Source of the DNA: Conus ventricosus
Taxonomy: Eukaryota > Mollusca > Gastropoda > Neogastropoda > Conidae
Direction of reading: 5' to 3'
Assembly (NCBI GenBank): GCA_018398815.1
Contig: CM031616.1
Span: forward strand, 74,197,840-74,261,839
DNA: 64,000 bases
Shown: positions 22,401 to 36,000 of the stretch, in pieces
How positions within the stretch are numbered: position 1 is the stretch's first letter
Layout: each line of letters begins with the position of its first letter
The notes under the pieces: model-generated
Seen by the model: the letters and a program-made list of their open reading frames with translations, nothing else
The model's database searches: none
What the model was told of the DNA's origin: nothing
Position numbers and translations under genes: made by a program

Positions 22401-25400
22401 CTGGAGATCAGCAGATCAATCAGCAACCCATTTGTCACTGACACCTCACACAGCTGGGACTGGTCAAAGGTATTTGGTGAAAGGAGATGGTGTCGCTTGA
22501 TTCCTTTTTTCTGCAAGAAGTGACAATATTTCTACTTTCCAGTTTGAACCTGAATCCGTCTCTAAAAATCTCTGAGATCACCATTCACAGGATAACGTTG
22601 AAACACCTCTGATTGCATGGTTGACCTCTGTTTTCAGTGTGTGTGTGCAAAATGTTTCATCACACACTTTGTCAACAAAGGTGGAAATCTCATCCCAGCT
22701 CTTCTCACAGGTCCGTCTCTAAACAGTCCAGTTGAAGAAGCAGCTTGTTGGTGGCAACTGACTGCTTGGTCAGGCCTACTTTTCTCCCCCTTCCTTCTGC
22801 TGTGAGGTACTGCTTCATGCGATGAAACTGGTCATCTTCAAGGAAAGAAAGGAAAATTTTAAGCATTTGACTTCCATTGTTTTTTGCATGCTTCTCAGAT
22901 GCGTGCACCTGTGTCAGGGGGGGGGGGGGGGGGGGGGATAAGATATATGTTGCTTATAGCCCAGCCGACCGCAGAGGGGCCACATCAGGGCTGGGGGGGG
23001 GGGGGGGGGGGGGGAGGGGAGACAGGGAGAGGAAGAGGTGTTTGTGAGCTTCAATGTGTGTGTGTGTGTGTGTGTATATCATGTGATTGTGAGTGTGTTT
23101 TCAAGACATCACAGACATAATAATAATAGATGCATTTCTATAGCGCAATTCTAATTCAACAAATTATCTATTGCGCTTGAACTCACGCATACATTCCTTT
23201 TATACATTGTGATTCATTCGAAACAATCATTAATATAGAAAAAGCAGCACGTCTAACTACAGAATAAACGAGCATTACCCTAAATGTGCTTTGAAAAGAT
23301 AGGTTTTCAGATGGCTCTTGAAAGTGCTAAGAGAAGGTGAGTGTCTGAGGCAGACCGGCAAACTTATTCCATATCCTTGGAGCAGCAATTACTAAAGGCA
23401 CGCCCCCCAGCTGTCTGAAGGTTCGACCTGGGGGGCACTAACTGCTTCTCTGAAGAAGATCTCAGACTTCTAGCAAAGTTCCTGGTGGTCAGGTCACTGA
23501 GAGACAGGGCGCTAGACTACCCTCAAAGTGGCGTAGCCAGAACAGCCACTTTGTATTGTACACGAGCTTCAACTGGCAGCCAGTGAAGCTCGCGAAGCAT
23601 CGGCGTGACATGGTCTCGTTTACGTTTTCTTCAAAACTAACCGAGCAGCAGCATTTTGAATTCGTTGTAGACGTGAGAGCTGCTCATCTGTGATACCAAT
23701 GAAAGTGGCATTACAGTATATCAATACGTGACAGAATAAAGGCCGATACTAGTTTTCTCACTGCTTCTCTTGAGAGATATTGCCTAATGCTAGCAATGCG
23801 CCTGAGTTCCAGGAAACGGGCTCGACACACACTGCTGATGTGGTCTTTCATAGTCAGAGTGCTGTCTAGTTTCACACCGAGATATTTCACACTTTCTTGA
23901 AAATCAATACAGCTGTCTTCCAATTCAATCGAACTGTCTTTAATCTGCCGCAGGCATGATGGAACACCCACCTTGATCACCTCGGTTTTGTCTGGGTTTA
24001 GTTTAAGCTTATTGCTAACCATCAGATGATAGTCATGGACGCAGGTTTGAACTTTAGAAATATCATTAGGAAAATCCTGCGGAACACTACTTGACGATAC
24101 TTCAGTATCATCAGCATACTTGTGATACTGACCAATCATTCCGAGACATGACATCCGACAAAGGCTGAGAATAAAGGGTAAAAGCACAGGTCCCAACACG
24201 GAGCCTTGTGCACGGCCAAACAAAAGAGGAGATGGTGATGATTTAACACTGTCAATGATAACGCGTTGTTCTCGATCACATACATATGATGAAAACCAGT
24301 CAAGCACCGTGCCTCTGAGACCGTATAGTTCTCTCAAGTCTCTTTAGCAGTACAGAATGATCAAGCGTGTCGAACGCCGCACTGAGGTCGAGCAGCGCCA
24401 TCACAGAAACCTTGTGGGCATCGCTCTCCAAGAGCAAGCTGTTCATGACGCTCAGCACGGCGGTCTCCGTGCTGTGATCCCTTCTGTATGCAGATTGAAA
24501 CATCTCGAACAGGTTATTATCGAGAATGTGCTTTTGTAGTTGTTTCAAAACAACTTTTTCAAGAACCTTGGACAAAAATGGCAAATTTGACACAGGTCTA
24601 TAGTTTTTTAACACATTACAGACCAGTCCTTTTTTCTTCAACAAAGGTGTAACTACAGCTTGCTTAAAATTGTGAAGGAACAATGCCAGTACACAAAGAG
24701 GAATTGATGATGTTAGTTATCAATGGTAAAAGATCATGGAGGCATGTCTTAGCAAGTTCAGTTGGTAAAGGGTCTAACACACAACTCTTAGTAGGCATTG
24801 ACAAAATCAGATCGTAAATGTCCTTCTCTGACACAGGCTCAAAAGCAGCGAATAATGGACCATCGTATTCCTGGAAAGTTGGCGCCACAGAAGACCGCTG
24901 GTCAAGGTCACTGCGAAGAGTTTTAATTTTGTCACTGAAATAGTCGCAAAAGCGCTGAGGCAGGTCTGACTTTGCGGTGTCTGAGGGGAGACAGTTACAT
25001 TTTTTCCGCCCTAAAAGTGAGTCGAAACATTGAACAGTTGTCTAGAAGACGAACAAGCCATCATTTTGTTGAATTAATAGTCTTTTCTAGCAAGAATATC
25101 AACTGAGCGAGTACTCTTCATTAGCATATAAATAAATTTGCTTATGAACAGTCAAACCTGTCTTTCGCCATATTCTTCTCAGTCGTCGTCGCTTCCTCCT
25201 CGCCTCTCTCACTCCCTCAGTCCTCCAAGGGGCCGAGGGCCTGTCACGTACCCCCCTAGAAACAAGTGGGGCATGCTGGTCGAGGATTTGACCAAGACCT
25301 TTATCATAAGCCCCTACCAAATTTGAAACATCCCCGCCCCCCACACCCTGAACCATGTCTCGAACCTGGGCGCTGAAAGCAGCCTGCTCTATAGTTTTTA

Positions 25401-28252
25401 TGTTTCTGGAAGCCACGCGACGAGTGAGAGGAGCGGGTGGCTGCAAACGGAGCGAGGAAAACACACCAAAATGATCAGATAAACCTGGAAATTCCTTCAC
25501 AAAATCAAAATTAAGAAGACTGTCTTCAGATTTCACTACAGTCCAGTCAAGAATATTGCCACAACGCTGGGTGGCTTTGTCTACCTGTTGACACAAATTA
25601 TGATCAGCAAGCAAGGTCAAAATGCGAGCAACTTTGTAATCATAGGTTTGTTGAAATGAAGGTTGAAGTCACCGTGAAAAATGAAAGTCATTTTTATTGC
25701 TAACATAATGTGAGAGCAACCCGAAAATTCATCAAAGAACTTAGAAAATGTCACATTGTTTTCCTTCTTGGGGTGCAGACGATAAACACAGACAAAGGTG
25801 GGTCTTTACTTTACGATAGTCAGTTGCAACTCTGCGCTTCCATCGATGCGAAATGCAGTCTCTTAGCTGAAGCGAAGGGGAACAGATCTTTTCTGATGAC
25901 AAAAGCAATGCACCATACCCTGTCCGGCAATATAACCTTTTTACAATGAAGTGAATGAGATTTACTGGAAAATAATCTAAGTGAGCATATTTTAACAAGG
26001 AACATTTCTTTAGTACTTTTCTCACCATACATTTATATAAATACTAGAAAGCTCAAAGTGCTGAAGTACCTTAACAATAGCAACAAGAAAAGCAAACTAA
26101 AACACTCATTCACTCACACACACAATCGATCTAGTATTTTTTTAAATGCAGTCTTTTTCATAAAATGTATGTTCTTTTCGTGACTGAGTCTGTGTTGTAT
26201 AAGGGGGGAGGGAGAGAGAGAGATAATAAACGGAATGATGTGGTGGGCTCATACACGCAGAGAAAAATCCAACAAGTACTGCTGCCCTTCTTCAATACTA
26301 TTACAAAATACACATACAATGACAGAAATCAACAGATTTGCATGAAAACAAAAAAAAAATAAACGATCACTATGCGCATTAACTTCAAAGAAAAACGCAC
26401 GAACACGGCCGCGCAAGATCGACCAGATCATTTTGTTACTTGTGACCAAAGTCATTCCACTTCCGGTAATCGATACTGTCAAATAATTTAATAAAATATG
26501 CCCCAAACTTTTATTATATAAAAAATAAAACATACGATTCGACAATGTGCAATCTTGAAATTATATTTAGTTAATGTTTAGGTAAAATGAGCCTTTCGAT
26601 AAAATTAAATCAACTTCGACAGGAAGACAACAAGAGTACAGAACATGTTTTTCCGAACACTTTCACTTGATCACTTCTAATTCAAAACTAACCATAATCT
26701 GGTCATTCTCAACCGATCATTTCTTTGAAAGATGTGTTTAAATAATCGATCTGCCATAATCACAAATAAAACTTACCATAGAGATCCTGGACACGGACGT
26801 CCCATTCATTTGAAACGATGTGTCGGTCCGACGCACTTGCCATGTAGGTCGCCATTCCGATTGTATTGTTGTGCCTCACGACGTTCCGCACACTCGCTTT
26901 TCCCGGCTTGCGATTGGTGCTATGGCACGGATAGAGCTCATTTGCATACCGCTGTGTAGGACTTGAAATCCTCTTTCCAGCGCACCCTAAGATGATATAT
27001 CTTTATTCAGTATTTCTTGGAGATAAAGTAGATTGAAATTTACCCAATTTTTCAACTCGTTTTCTCAAATTAATACTGGACTTAAATTATTTTGAAACTT
27101 GTACTGTTTTAAAGAGGAATCTTCGATCTTTATTATGAAACTATTTTTAGATCACTCTGTCCAGCATGTGTAAAGCGAGTCGAGATTTTCCAACACGTAC
27201 CAACTTCGGGTTCGGCGGACGTCGGCAATTTCGCTGACGGCGAAGCTGACTTTTCTTTCCAGGGGGTATTTTTCATTTAGATTTTCTCTCTCTCACGCAT
27301 TCATGACAAAAATGAAAATACATGAGAATAAAAGTAGATAAATAAAGGTTTATTCAGAATCTAAAAGCATTGTTATAGATACAGTATTACACCAGTACTG
27401 CCTGATTGAAGTTGGCCTATTTTCACCTAAAATCAACCTTTCCCTCACTGCTGACAGGGGCGTGCCGCTACTACTTAAGGGCTGTCAGATTTTCCAGGAG
27501 AGGGTCCCTAGGACCTTCAGTATTAAATGCTATAAGGAAAACTGACTTCCAGCTACACGAATATGAAACGGAGCAGAACTTGGCCTTGGCAGCTACATGC
27601 ATGTAAGTTTTCCATCCATGTTATCACACAGGGGTTAAGTATTCTCTGCTTCAGTTCCAGAGATCAGCTGAGACTGGACTAAATTCTAATCTCAATCAGA
27701 GGAAAATTATCTCGTTGACAACCTCTGTTCACATTAACGGGCAGACGTATCTTTGTAATGGAAACCAGTGAGGATTTTTCTGCGCAGTGTGGGAGTGCGT
27801 AATCTCAGCTGCAGAAGATTTTTGATCATATAGAGTTGACCGGAATCAGTAGTGTGCAGCGAATCGAGTCGGACTCTCTTTCTTGATCTCTGTTCCGGTG
27901 ATTATTCTTGTTTGCACAAATTATTCTGATTCTGTCAGTAGTAGATCATAATTCTGCAAAAATACTTTTTTTTTTTTTTTGTCAGTCAGTCGTTTTTGTT
28001 TCTTGTTATACAAGTCAGCATTGACATGGTCATTTACTGAGCATTTTCTGTGACGGGACCAGAAGTAGCATACTTTTCACAGCTTTATAAATAAAGCAGT
28101 AGACGGCACACAATATCAGAATACCAAACAGGGTTTATCAGACCTGTTTTACCCTTGCAGTTTTTTCAAACTTATTACAAGGTTTGCTAAAATAAAACTG
28201 TGTTGAATGAATCTCTCTCTCTCTCTCTCTCTCACTCTCTCTCTCTCTCTCT

Positions 28253-28284
<32 letters not shown>

Positions 28285-30394
28285 GAGTTTGGCTCTTTCT
28301 TCCATCTTCTTCTCTCCCTCTCTCTCCCTTTTCCTCCCTTATTCTGTGTGTTCTTTCATATATTGTCTTTGCTCATTTTGCCTTGCATGCTGTGCTTGAA
28401 TTTTGAAAAATGACAGTACATGAAAATCCTCATTGTTACAATAACTCTGTTTTGATGTTTTCAGATCTGCAGATTTTGCTGGCACCGCATAAGGACAGAT
28501 GAAAATGGATTGTGTCCAGCATGCCGAAAGGTATGCACTGTTTTTCTCTTTGCATTATTACATGTATATTGCATACTTCATTAAACAGTTCTTTCCACAG
28601 GATTTCAAAAGGCCAAGGATCACATAGACATAACATAAATTTCCATCAGATGTCATGGTGCGATGGTTAGCATTGTAAACTGTGGCAGGTAGTTTATGGG
28701 TTCAGACCTGATCAGAACAGTCAGTGTTGACAATTTTTAACTGAGGTGGATCCTGTTCAGATTTGTTGAGTATAATTTTGATATCTACATTTCATCCACA
28801 GTTACACATTGTTCACATTGCAGATAGCTTGTCTTGAGTCTGTTTTTGGAATTGTTAGATTTCAAAATGATATTGTTTATAGCTTGGTCATGTAGTCTCA
28901 GACCAAAATGAAATGCTATGGGAGCAGTATTGATCTCATCTTTATTGTTCATTGGAACATAGAGAGAAAGGAAAATGCCACGATTCTGATGCCTTTGCTC
29001 CTGCTCACAGAGGACATCAGTCTCAGTTCTCCTCCTCCACATCCACTTTGGAGGTGTTCAGTGGTGCCTGTTCTGATCCAACTTATGCAAAACATAGATA
29101 GTAAATACAAGGTTTTTGTATTCAGCACAGAAAAAATCTGCAAAATACAGAAATACAATATTGCTAAAGAAAATATAAAAAAAATTGTCAAAATAAAGGG
29201 AGGGGGGGGGGGGGGGGGTGCAGCAAGGTATATGACCCGTGAATGAATCTTGATTCTGTGCCTTCAGTCTGTGATTCAGAAGTCAAATAGGCAAATTGTT
29301 GCCAGAAACATCTGCAAACATTATGTCGTCCATCTGTGCTGCAGGCTTCATTTGGTTGAACTTGACAGTCATGTTTATTGCGCTGTTGTATGTAGACACT
29401 CTGGCAATTCACAAGAATAAATACTAAATAGTGGTACTGAGTTGACACAATCCAACATTTTTTTCCTTTTTTAACTGAACCGGTCTTTGTTGTTCATCAA
29501 TTTCACAACTGAATCGGTGAGGCTTCATTGCAAACTTGGAAAGGCAGGAGGTCACAAAATAAGTTTTTCAACTGAATCAGGTTGGCTTCATTGATGTTGG
29601 ATCTCTGATGTTTGCTTCAAATGAATTTCTTTCTGTACCACTAAGTCACCCTTAAAGTCATTTGTGTCATCCTCACAATTTATATTTTTAAGATAATGCT
29701 TGGACAGCTGCTTTTCCTTCTTGACAAAATGGCATCTTCCAGTGGGACTGATTGAACCGTACAAATTTGTTCCAATTTCAGAGACATAGAAGCTAATGTG
29801 TGATGCTTACACAACTGACTTGTTTGCATAATTGTATGGATGCAGTATGTGGTCATGGTTGTAGTGAAATGCCAGGCTGTGTGCCCTAAACAGACAGGCA
29901 TGTTTTTGTGTGAACAGTTACTGTTGTTATGATTTTCCTTTAAAATAGATATTTGTTTTAATATCATTTTTCTAATCAAATCAACAGCCTTCCTTCTCTC
30001 CTCATGCATTCTCTCCACAGGGGTCCTGCTTATTGTGGACCAATTTTAGGAGGAAAAGTTTAACTGCAACACTCATAAGCATATTTAATGATGATGTGAA
30101 TAATGTGTTTTTTGTTGTTGTTTTTTTATTGTTATCCACAAAGTTATGCCATTTAACAGGGTATGGGTAAGTATGAATTTTTATCCAGAAAAATGAAAAA
30201 TGTTGTGAAATCAAAAGTTCATGGCACTCCCTCCTATCCCCATGTCCCTCTCATTTCATCCCACCCCCTGTCTGTGTGTGGGTGTTCATCCGCCTCTGTG
30301 TCTCTTTCTCTGTCTCTCCCACCCTTTCCCTGTCTCTCTCTCTCTCCCTCTCCTCTCTCTCTTCTCTCTCTCCTCTCCTCTCTCTCTCTCTCTC

Positions 30395-30428
<34 letters not shown>

Positions 30429-32998
30429 CTCTCTGTCACTCACACACACATACGCTCGCTCGCTCTCTCTCAGAAGAGGAAGAAGAGCAGGCTCTTTCTC
30501 AGAACAAATAGCTGTGTGAATTAGGAAACTGACAGTTGTTTGTTTAACTGAGAGTGACATTTCATTCCTAGGAGGATAAATGGGTTTGTCTGTAGATACA
30601 GCAAAGCTGGTGGTTTTTACTTTTGTAAAGAGTTCTTGGACAAATCTTAGCTATTTTCACTGATTATGATGGTTAGTTTTGTTCAAAGCTGCCAGTTTGG
30701 GCTTCATGAAAGAGGTGCCACTGCATGCAGTCTTGTCCATATACCAGACCTGTTTACCCATGCGATTTCGCCGTATTTTGTACACATGCTTGGCAAAATT
30801 ACGGTGAATACAACGAAACGGAAAAAATATGTCGAAAAAAAAACTCGAGACAAAGTTCTTGAGCGGTAGTGGCACTTGCGGTGTATAACGTCTTGTTTGA
30901 GTGCAACAATCAAAGAATAGCAACTCGCACATCGTGCGCGCAAACTCACGTCTGTATGACGGAATAATAGGAGGGACCCCCTGCTTTAACAAAAATTCAC
31001 AAATTTGGTAGATGTGTACACATAATTTTAGGAAAACATGCTCATTTCAGTTGAGAAATACACAATAGCTGCTTTAGGGTAAACAGGTCTGATACATGCT
31101 ACACATCATCTGCAGAGTTTTGAGACCACACTGCACATGATTTAAAGCTGATGGAGAAATGAATTAATGACAAAGATATGCAAATTTAAGAAGAGGGTTC
31201 TCATGGCTACGATGTAGCAGATGTCTGACCTAGGCATTAGCCCAATGCACCTGTCAGACCTTGGATTCAAAGCTGCCAAATGATGGCAAGTTGGAATGAA
31301 TTGAGCATTATATGCATACTTACATCATGAGAAAAAGAACAGAAAGATGTGAAGATATCTGACTGTTAACAAAAAGATGTAAAGGTTTCGGATAGCTGAA
31401 AATACCACAGACAGGAACTGCTTTCCACTCGGAGTTAAACTTGCACGATTTTGCATACAGGAAAAAAATATGTATTGGATATGAAATATTTGAATATTGA
31501 TTTTTGTTCAGAACTACTGAAAACATATTCCATGAACACCGAACAGTTATGGGAAGGATAAAGGGATCTAAGGACACTACCTACTATGTTCCCAGTTGGT
31601 GACAATAATCGCTTAGGCGTGGAGCTAGCCTCCATCCCACGACAGTCCCCACAAATTTGCCGCTATGGATGACCCCTAAAGAATCTCCTGTAAGGCATAG
31701 ACATGGAGAGGAAATTAAAACTGAGGTCATCATGAGATAAGGGCATAAAGAGCCATGAAACTTCTTTGTTGTATGCTGATTGATGAAAATGGTGAAGATG
31801 AAGCTACAGATGCTATAGATTTCTGTTCTGGTCTGAGACTGCATGACAGGGCTGTACTATACACTTACTTTCATAATATATCCGCGTCAACCAGCCCTGA
31901 GGGATACAGACACCTGAGATGTTTGTCAGGAAATTTGAGCAACACCATTGGAGATGAATCGACTTTGTAGATCCAGTCTTCCGAACTGAGTCCATGGCAG
32001 ACGGAACTCTGGGCAGGAGCCGGCGAGACAGAAGAATCCCACACATAAATTGCTCTGATGGAATCAAGCCCTTGAATTCTTGGCCAAGAGTCTGCAGTTC
32101 TAAGAGGAATTTCTGTTTGTGCAATTATGTATTTTTTGTTGTTGTTGTTACTATTTATTGTTTGTTGGTGGTACTGTATTTTAAGTAGATGTGAATAAAG
32201 AAACTGTCTTTTCAGACTGCAGTTGTAAATGAAAAATTGAGAAAGACAGGACAGACGGACTTGAAGAAGTTTTTAATGTCAAGCTTACACCCACAGTTAT
32301 GATCGACCTGGTTTCTTTCCTCTACATGATTACTGAACAGTTCATAAAATCAGTGTTGCCATTTGGAAAATTCAAAATATTTTTGGATTTTGCATTCCTA
32401 GCTCATTAGAATTGGCCACACAGTAAGAATGTTTAACAAGCACCCATAGACATGTGCATCTTAGTTTGGAACTGATTTCACAATCCAGATTAAAGGGACA
32501 TTGTGCAGACTGGCAGGTCGGTGTAGATGCTGAAGGTGTGTTTGTGTGTATGTGTGTGTGTTGGCAGCAATATCCAGAAGATCCAGCGGAGTTCAAGCCT
32601 TTGACAGATGATGAGTAAGTGGGCAAGCCAGTCTGTCACAAGTTGCCAACCGTGACCGTACCATGCAAGAGGGCCTTTTTTGTTTCTTTTAAATCAAATA
32701 ATCAAAGCCAGTCAAGTGCAGGGGATCGGCAAGGTTGGGTTTATCTGCCAAGGCTTAGGTCTGTCTTTCATCTATATAGGGATGAAACGTTACGTATGTA
32801 TCTGGCTAACATGTAGGAGAGAAAAGATTTTTGGTCTCTTTTTTGGTTTGTTTTTGTTAGTTTGTTTTCCCGTCCACAATTTTTTGTGTGAAAAATATTA
32901 GGTGTGATTTGTAGTGTATGTCCATTTGAAAATTTGTTTATGTTAAGATACCATCAGAACATATTTTGATAATTCATTTTGTGTCCTCTGCATTCTTG

Positions 32999-33029
<31 letters not shown>

Positions 33030-36000
33030 GTAGCTCTAATCAGTAATTAATTGTGTGAGAGGATTTTACTTGCATGACCATATTGCCATTATCCATGTCT
33101 TAACAGACTTTTTAATACATTTGAATTGGGCAATTCTTTCCCCTGGTTATGTCAGGCATACTGGTAATAGAGATAAAGACCAGAATAGTGGCTGCTTGTT
33201 GACACACTCAATTGGTGCTTGATTGCTTCAGTGCAGATGATAATCTGTTGCCTTGCAGAGTACAGAACATCAAAAAAGAAAGAAAACAAAAAGAATGCCA
33301 AAGGAAACAGAAAGCGGCCGAGAACAGAAAACACCTGGCCAATGTGAGAGTGGTCCAGAAGAACCTGGTTTTTGTGGTGGGGCTCTCACCACGCCTTGCA
33401 GACCCTGAGGTGCTGAAGAAGCAGGAGTATTTTGGGAAGTTTGGCAAGATCCATAAAGTGGTCATTAACCAGAGCACTTCCTATGCTGGTTCCCAGGTAA
33501 TTGGTACTGATTAGGTTCATATGACGGACTGATTTTTTTTCTCTTTAATTTTGTCTGTTCGATAGTGATTTACATAGATTTCATAAATCTCCAAGTGATT
33601 TAAGTTGTGGAAAGAAAAGTCACTCTAGTAGGCATGATGACTTAAACAATCTGTATCAGAGAGAACTAAGTTGATCCACAGTTTCTCTCAAATTCAGTTT
33701 TATTCAAATTCAGTTTTGTTACAAATAGGTTGTATAACAAATTTTATTAAACTTTATTTGAAAAAAAAGGGGGAGGAGAGAGGGAGGGGAGGAGAGAGGG
33801 AAGGAAGGTGGAGGGGGGGGGGGGGGATGTGCACAAAACAAACTAGTTGAATTAATGTATAATCAGAATGGGTATGTGCACAAAACAAACTAGTTAAATT
33901 AACGTATAATCAGAAATAAGAAAAAGCAGCAGCAGGAAAGCTGATTGACTGAAACTGTGCTTGTCACATGACATAATGACATCTTTTGCAGGGTCCAAGT
34001 GCAAGTGCCTATGTGACATATGTGCGTGTGGAAGATGCCTTACGTGCCATCTTGTCGGTAAACAATGTCCATGTAGACGGCCGGACGCTGAAGACTTCAC
34101 TGGGAACAACAAAGTATTGCAGTAACTTCTTGCGCAGTTCCCAGTGCACGAAAAATGTAAGGTTTAAGTAGAGAATCCTGGCAACTAGCACTGTCTGTCA
34201 TTGCGAATGTTGTCTGTTTTTGGAGGGAATTTGTCTTGTGTGTATCGCCTATCCTTCTGCAGTGGGAAGTGTGATACAGCTTTAATGAAATAGTTAAAAT
34301 GTTGTGACATGTTTAGGAAATAAGTAAACATTAAAAACAAACAAAAAAAGTTTCTCAAAAGCTCGTGGAATTCGCCCATCTTGAGAGTTGGCCCAGCCAG
34401 CCACACAAAATCGTGTCAGGAATGTCGGCACAAAGACTCAAAGGTCTATGATAAAAAAGAAAGTAGGAAGAAATAACAAACCCAAGAACATGTACACATA
34501 GTTAGCTTCATGAATGTCATGATGTAATAGCTGAACTGCTGCCATTAAGTTATTGGAAAAGAAAGAACAAGTCCAAGAACATACATTTGTGTAGACATAC
34601 TCAGTCTGCATGAATTTAAGATGTTATAGCTGAACTATTGATATTCATTAAAGAAGAAATAATGAAAACAAGAACAGGCAGACATGCTTAATCTGCATGA
34701 ATTCATGTCATGATAAATAAACTATTCACATTCCCAGAAGAAAAAATACCAAGCCCAAGAACACATAAACATAGTTACCTTCATGAATTTTTGACGTAAT
34801 AGCTAAACTATTGATGTTCAAAAAAAGATAAGCCCAAAACATATAGACATATTTACCTTCATGACAATAGCTAAACTATTGAAATTTACAAAGGAAAAAA
34901 ATCACTAACCCCAAAGCACGTAGACATCTTCATAAATTCATGATGTAAAAGCTACACTTTTGATATTGACTGAAGGCTGGCCTAATCAGGCCGTGCTAAG
35001 GATGCTAGCCAGTATGCATAATATAGTACCTTTGGTTTTGAAAAAAGTACAAACTTCAATGAAAGCTGCCACACAAAATGTATGAAAGAGGCTTCATGGG
35101 CACATAAACTGCAGAATGGACTGCTAGTGTTAAAAGTGGAGACGACATGATTGGAACACTCCGGGGGCACCAAAGGCCCACCCAACAACAGTCACCATGA
35201 AGTTGCCAGTACAGCAACTCCTGCTCACATGAAGATTTGGAGTATAAATCAAAACCAGTGAGGGCAATGAGAGAAGAGCACCCGCCCACCACCCTTTTTT
35301 TTTTATTTTTTTTTTTTTTAATGAAATTTAAAAATGAAGATGATGATATATGATGTGGAGTTCGATTCTTGGCCCAGACCACCAAATTTTCTCACAAACA
35401 TGTGCATAAGTGTTGTACACCACCAGTCATCATTTTGTCGCTGTTGTGCTTACCCAAATGTTTGAAACATTTCAGAGTTTATTAACCATGCTGTGTTTAG
35501 ATCTCTGCATTTAATAACATTCTGTAGAAATGTATTAGAGTATGTATTTTTTGTTGTTGTATTACTGTTTTAATTCATGCACGTTGTATTTCTGTTTGGA
35601 CCAGATGTCACACAATGAAAAGATGGCCAAGTCATACCTGCACATGAAAGTTGGTTTGGTCACTCGCATTGCTACCGGGAGCTGTCTGTGTTGTGAAGCA
35701 GCTGTTGTAAAGAAAAAAGAGGATGAAAGTTGATTCTGTTCTACTTTGCCTCATACAGTTTGCCTTGTCAAACTGAGAGCAAGTTATCACTGGTTATTAC
35801 TCTTTGGACTGCCTGCACTCTTCTGGTTTAATGTTGTGATCTGTCCTTGCGTGGTCAGACACTGGTCAGCATGTTCTTGACAGTTTGTTTTTAGCTCAGT
35901 CTCTCTGTCACACTTTGCTGCTCCACCAGGTCACAGCTGGTCCTTGAATGTTTAACATAAACTCCCCTGCCCCCCATTTTTTCTTTGTGTGTTTATGTGT

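Larger units (their letters stand above)
18278..28464 (+). other. CNOT4 intron 2 (contents)
   Basis: 10.2 kb. It holds a 61-bp tandem repeat (19505-19925), an unidentified decayed coding-like stretch (21115-22910, minus), a LINE 3' tail between poly-G runs, an antisense EN/RT LINE (23118-26030) and a TC tract (28213-28284). In 18.3-19.5 and 20.0-21.1 kb I see nothing. Confidence 0.8.
28531..32567 (+). other. CNOT4 intron 3 (contents)
   Basis: 4.0 kb. It holds a possible tRNA-like SINE remnant (28648-28720), two copies of an interspersed repeat (28875-29040 plus, 31570-31965 minus), a poly-G run (29202-29218), TC tracts (30331-30430) and the nested SINE/TIR element pair (30690-31275). No gene seen. 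Confidence 0.75.

Noticed and set aside
30221..30560. Ser-Leu and Arg-Glu rich open frames
   Set aside because: TC microsatellite artefacts on either strand.
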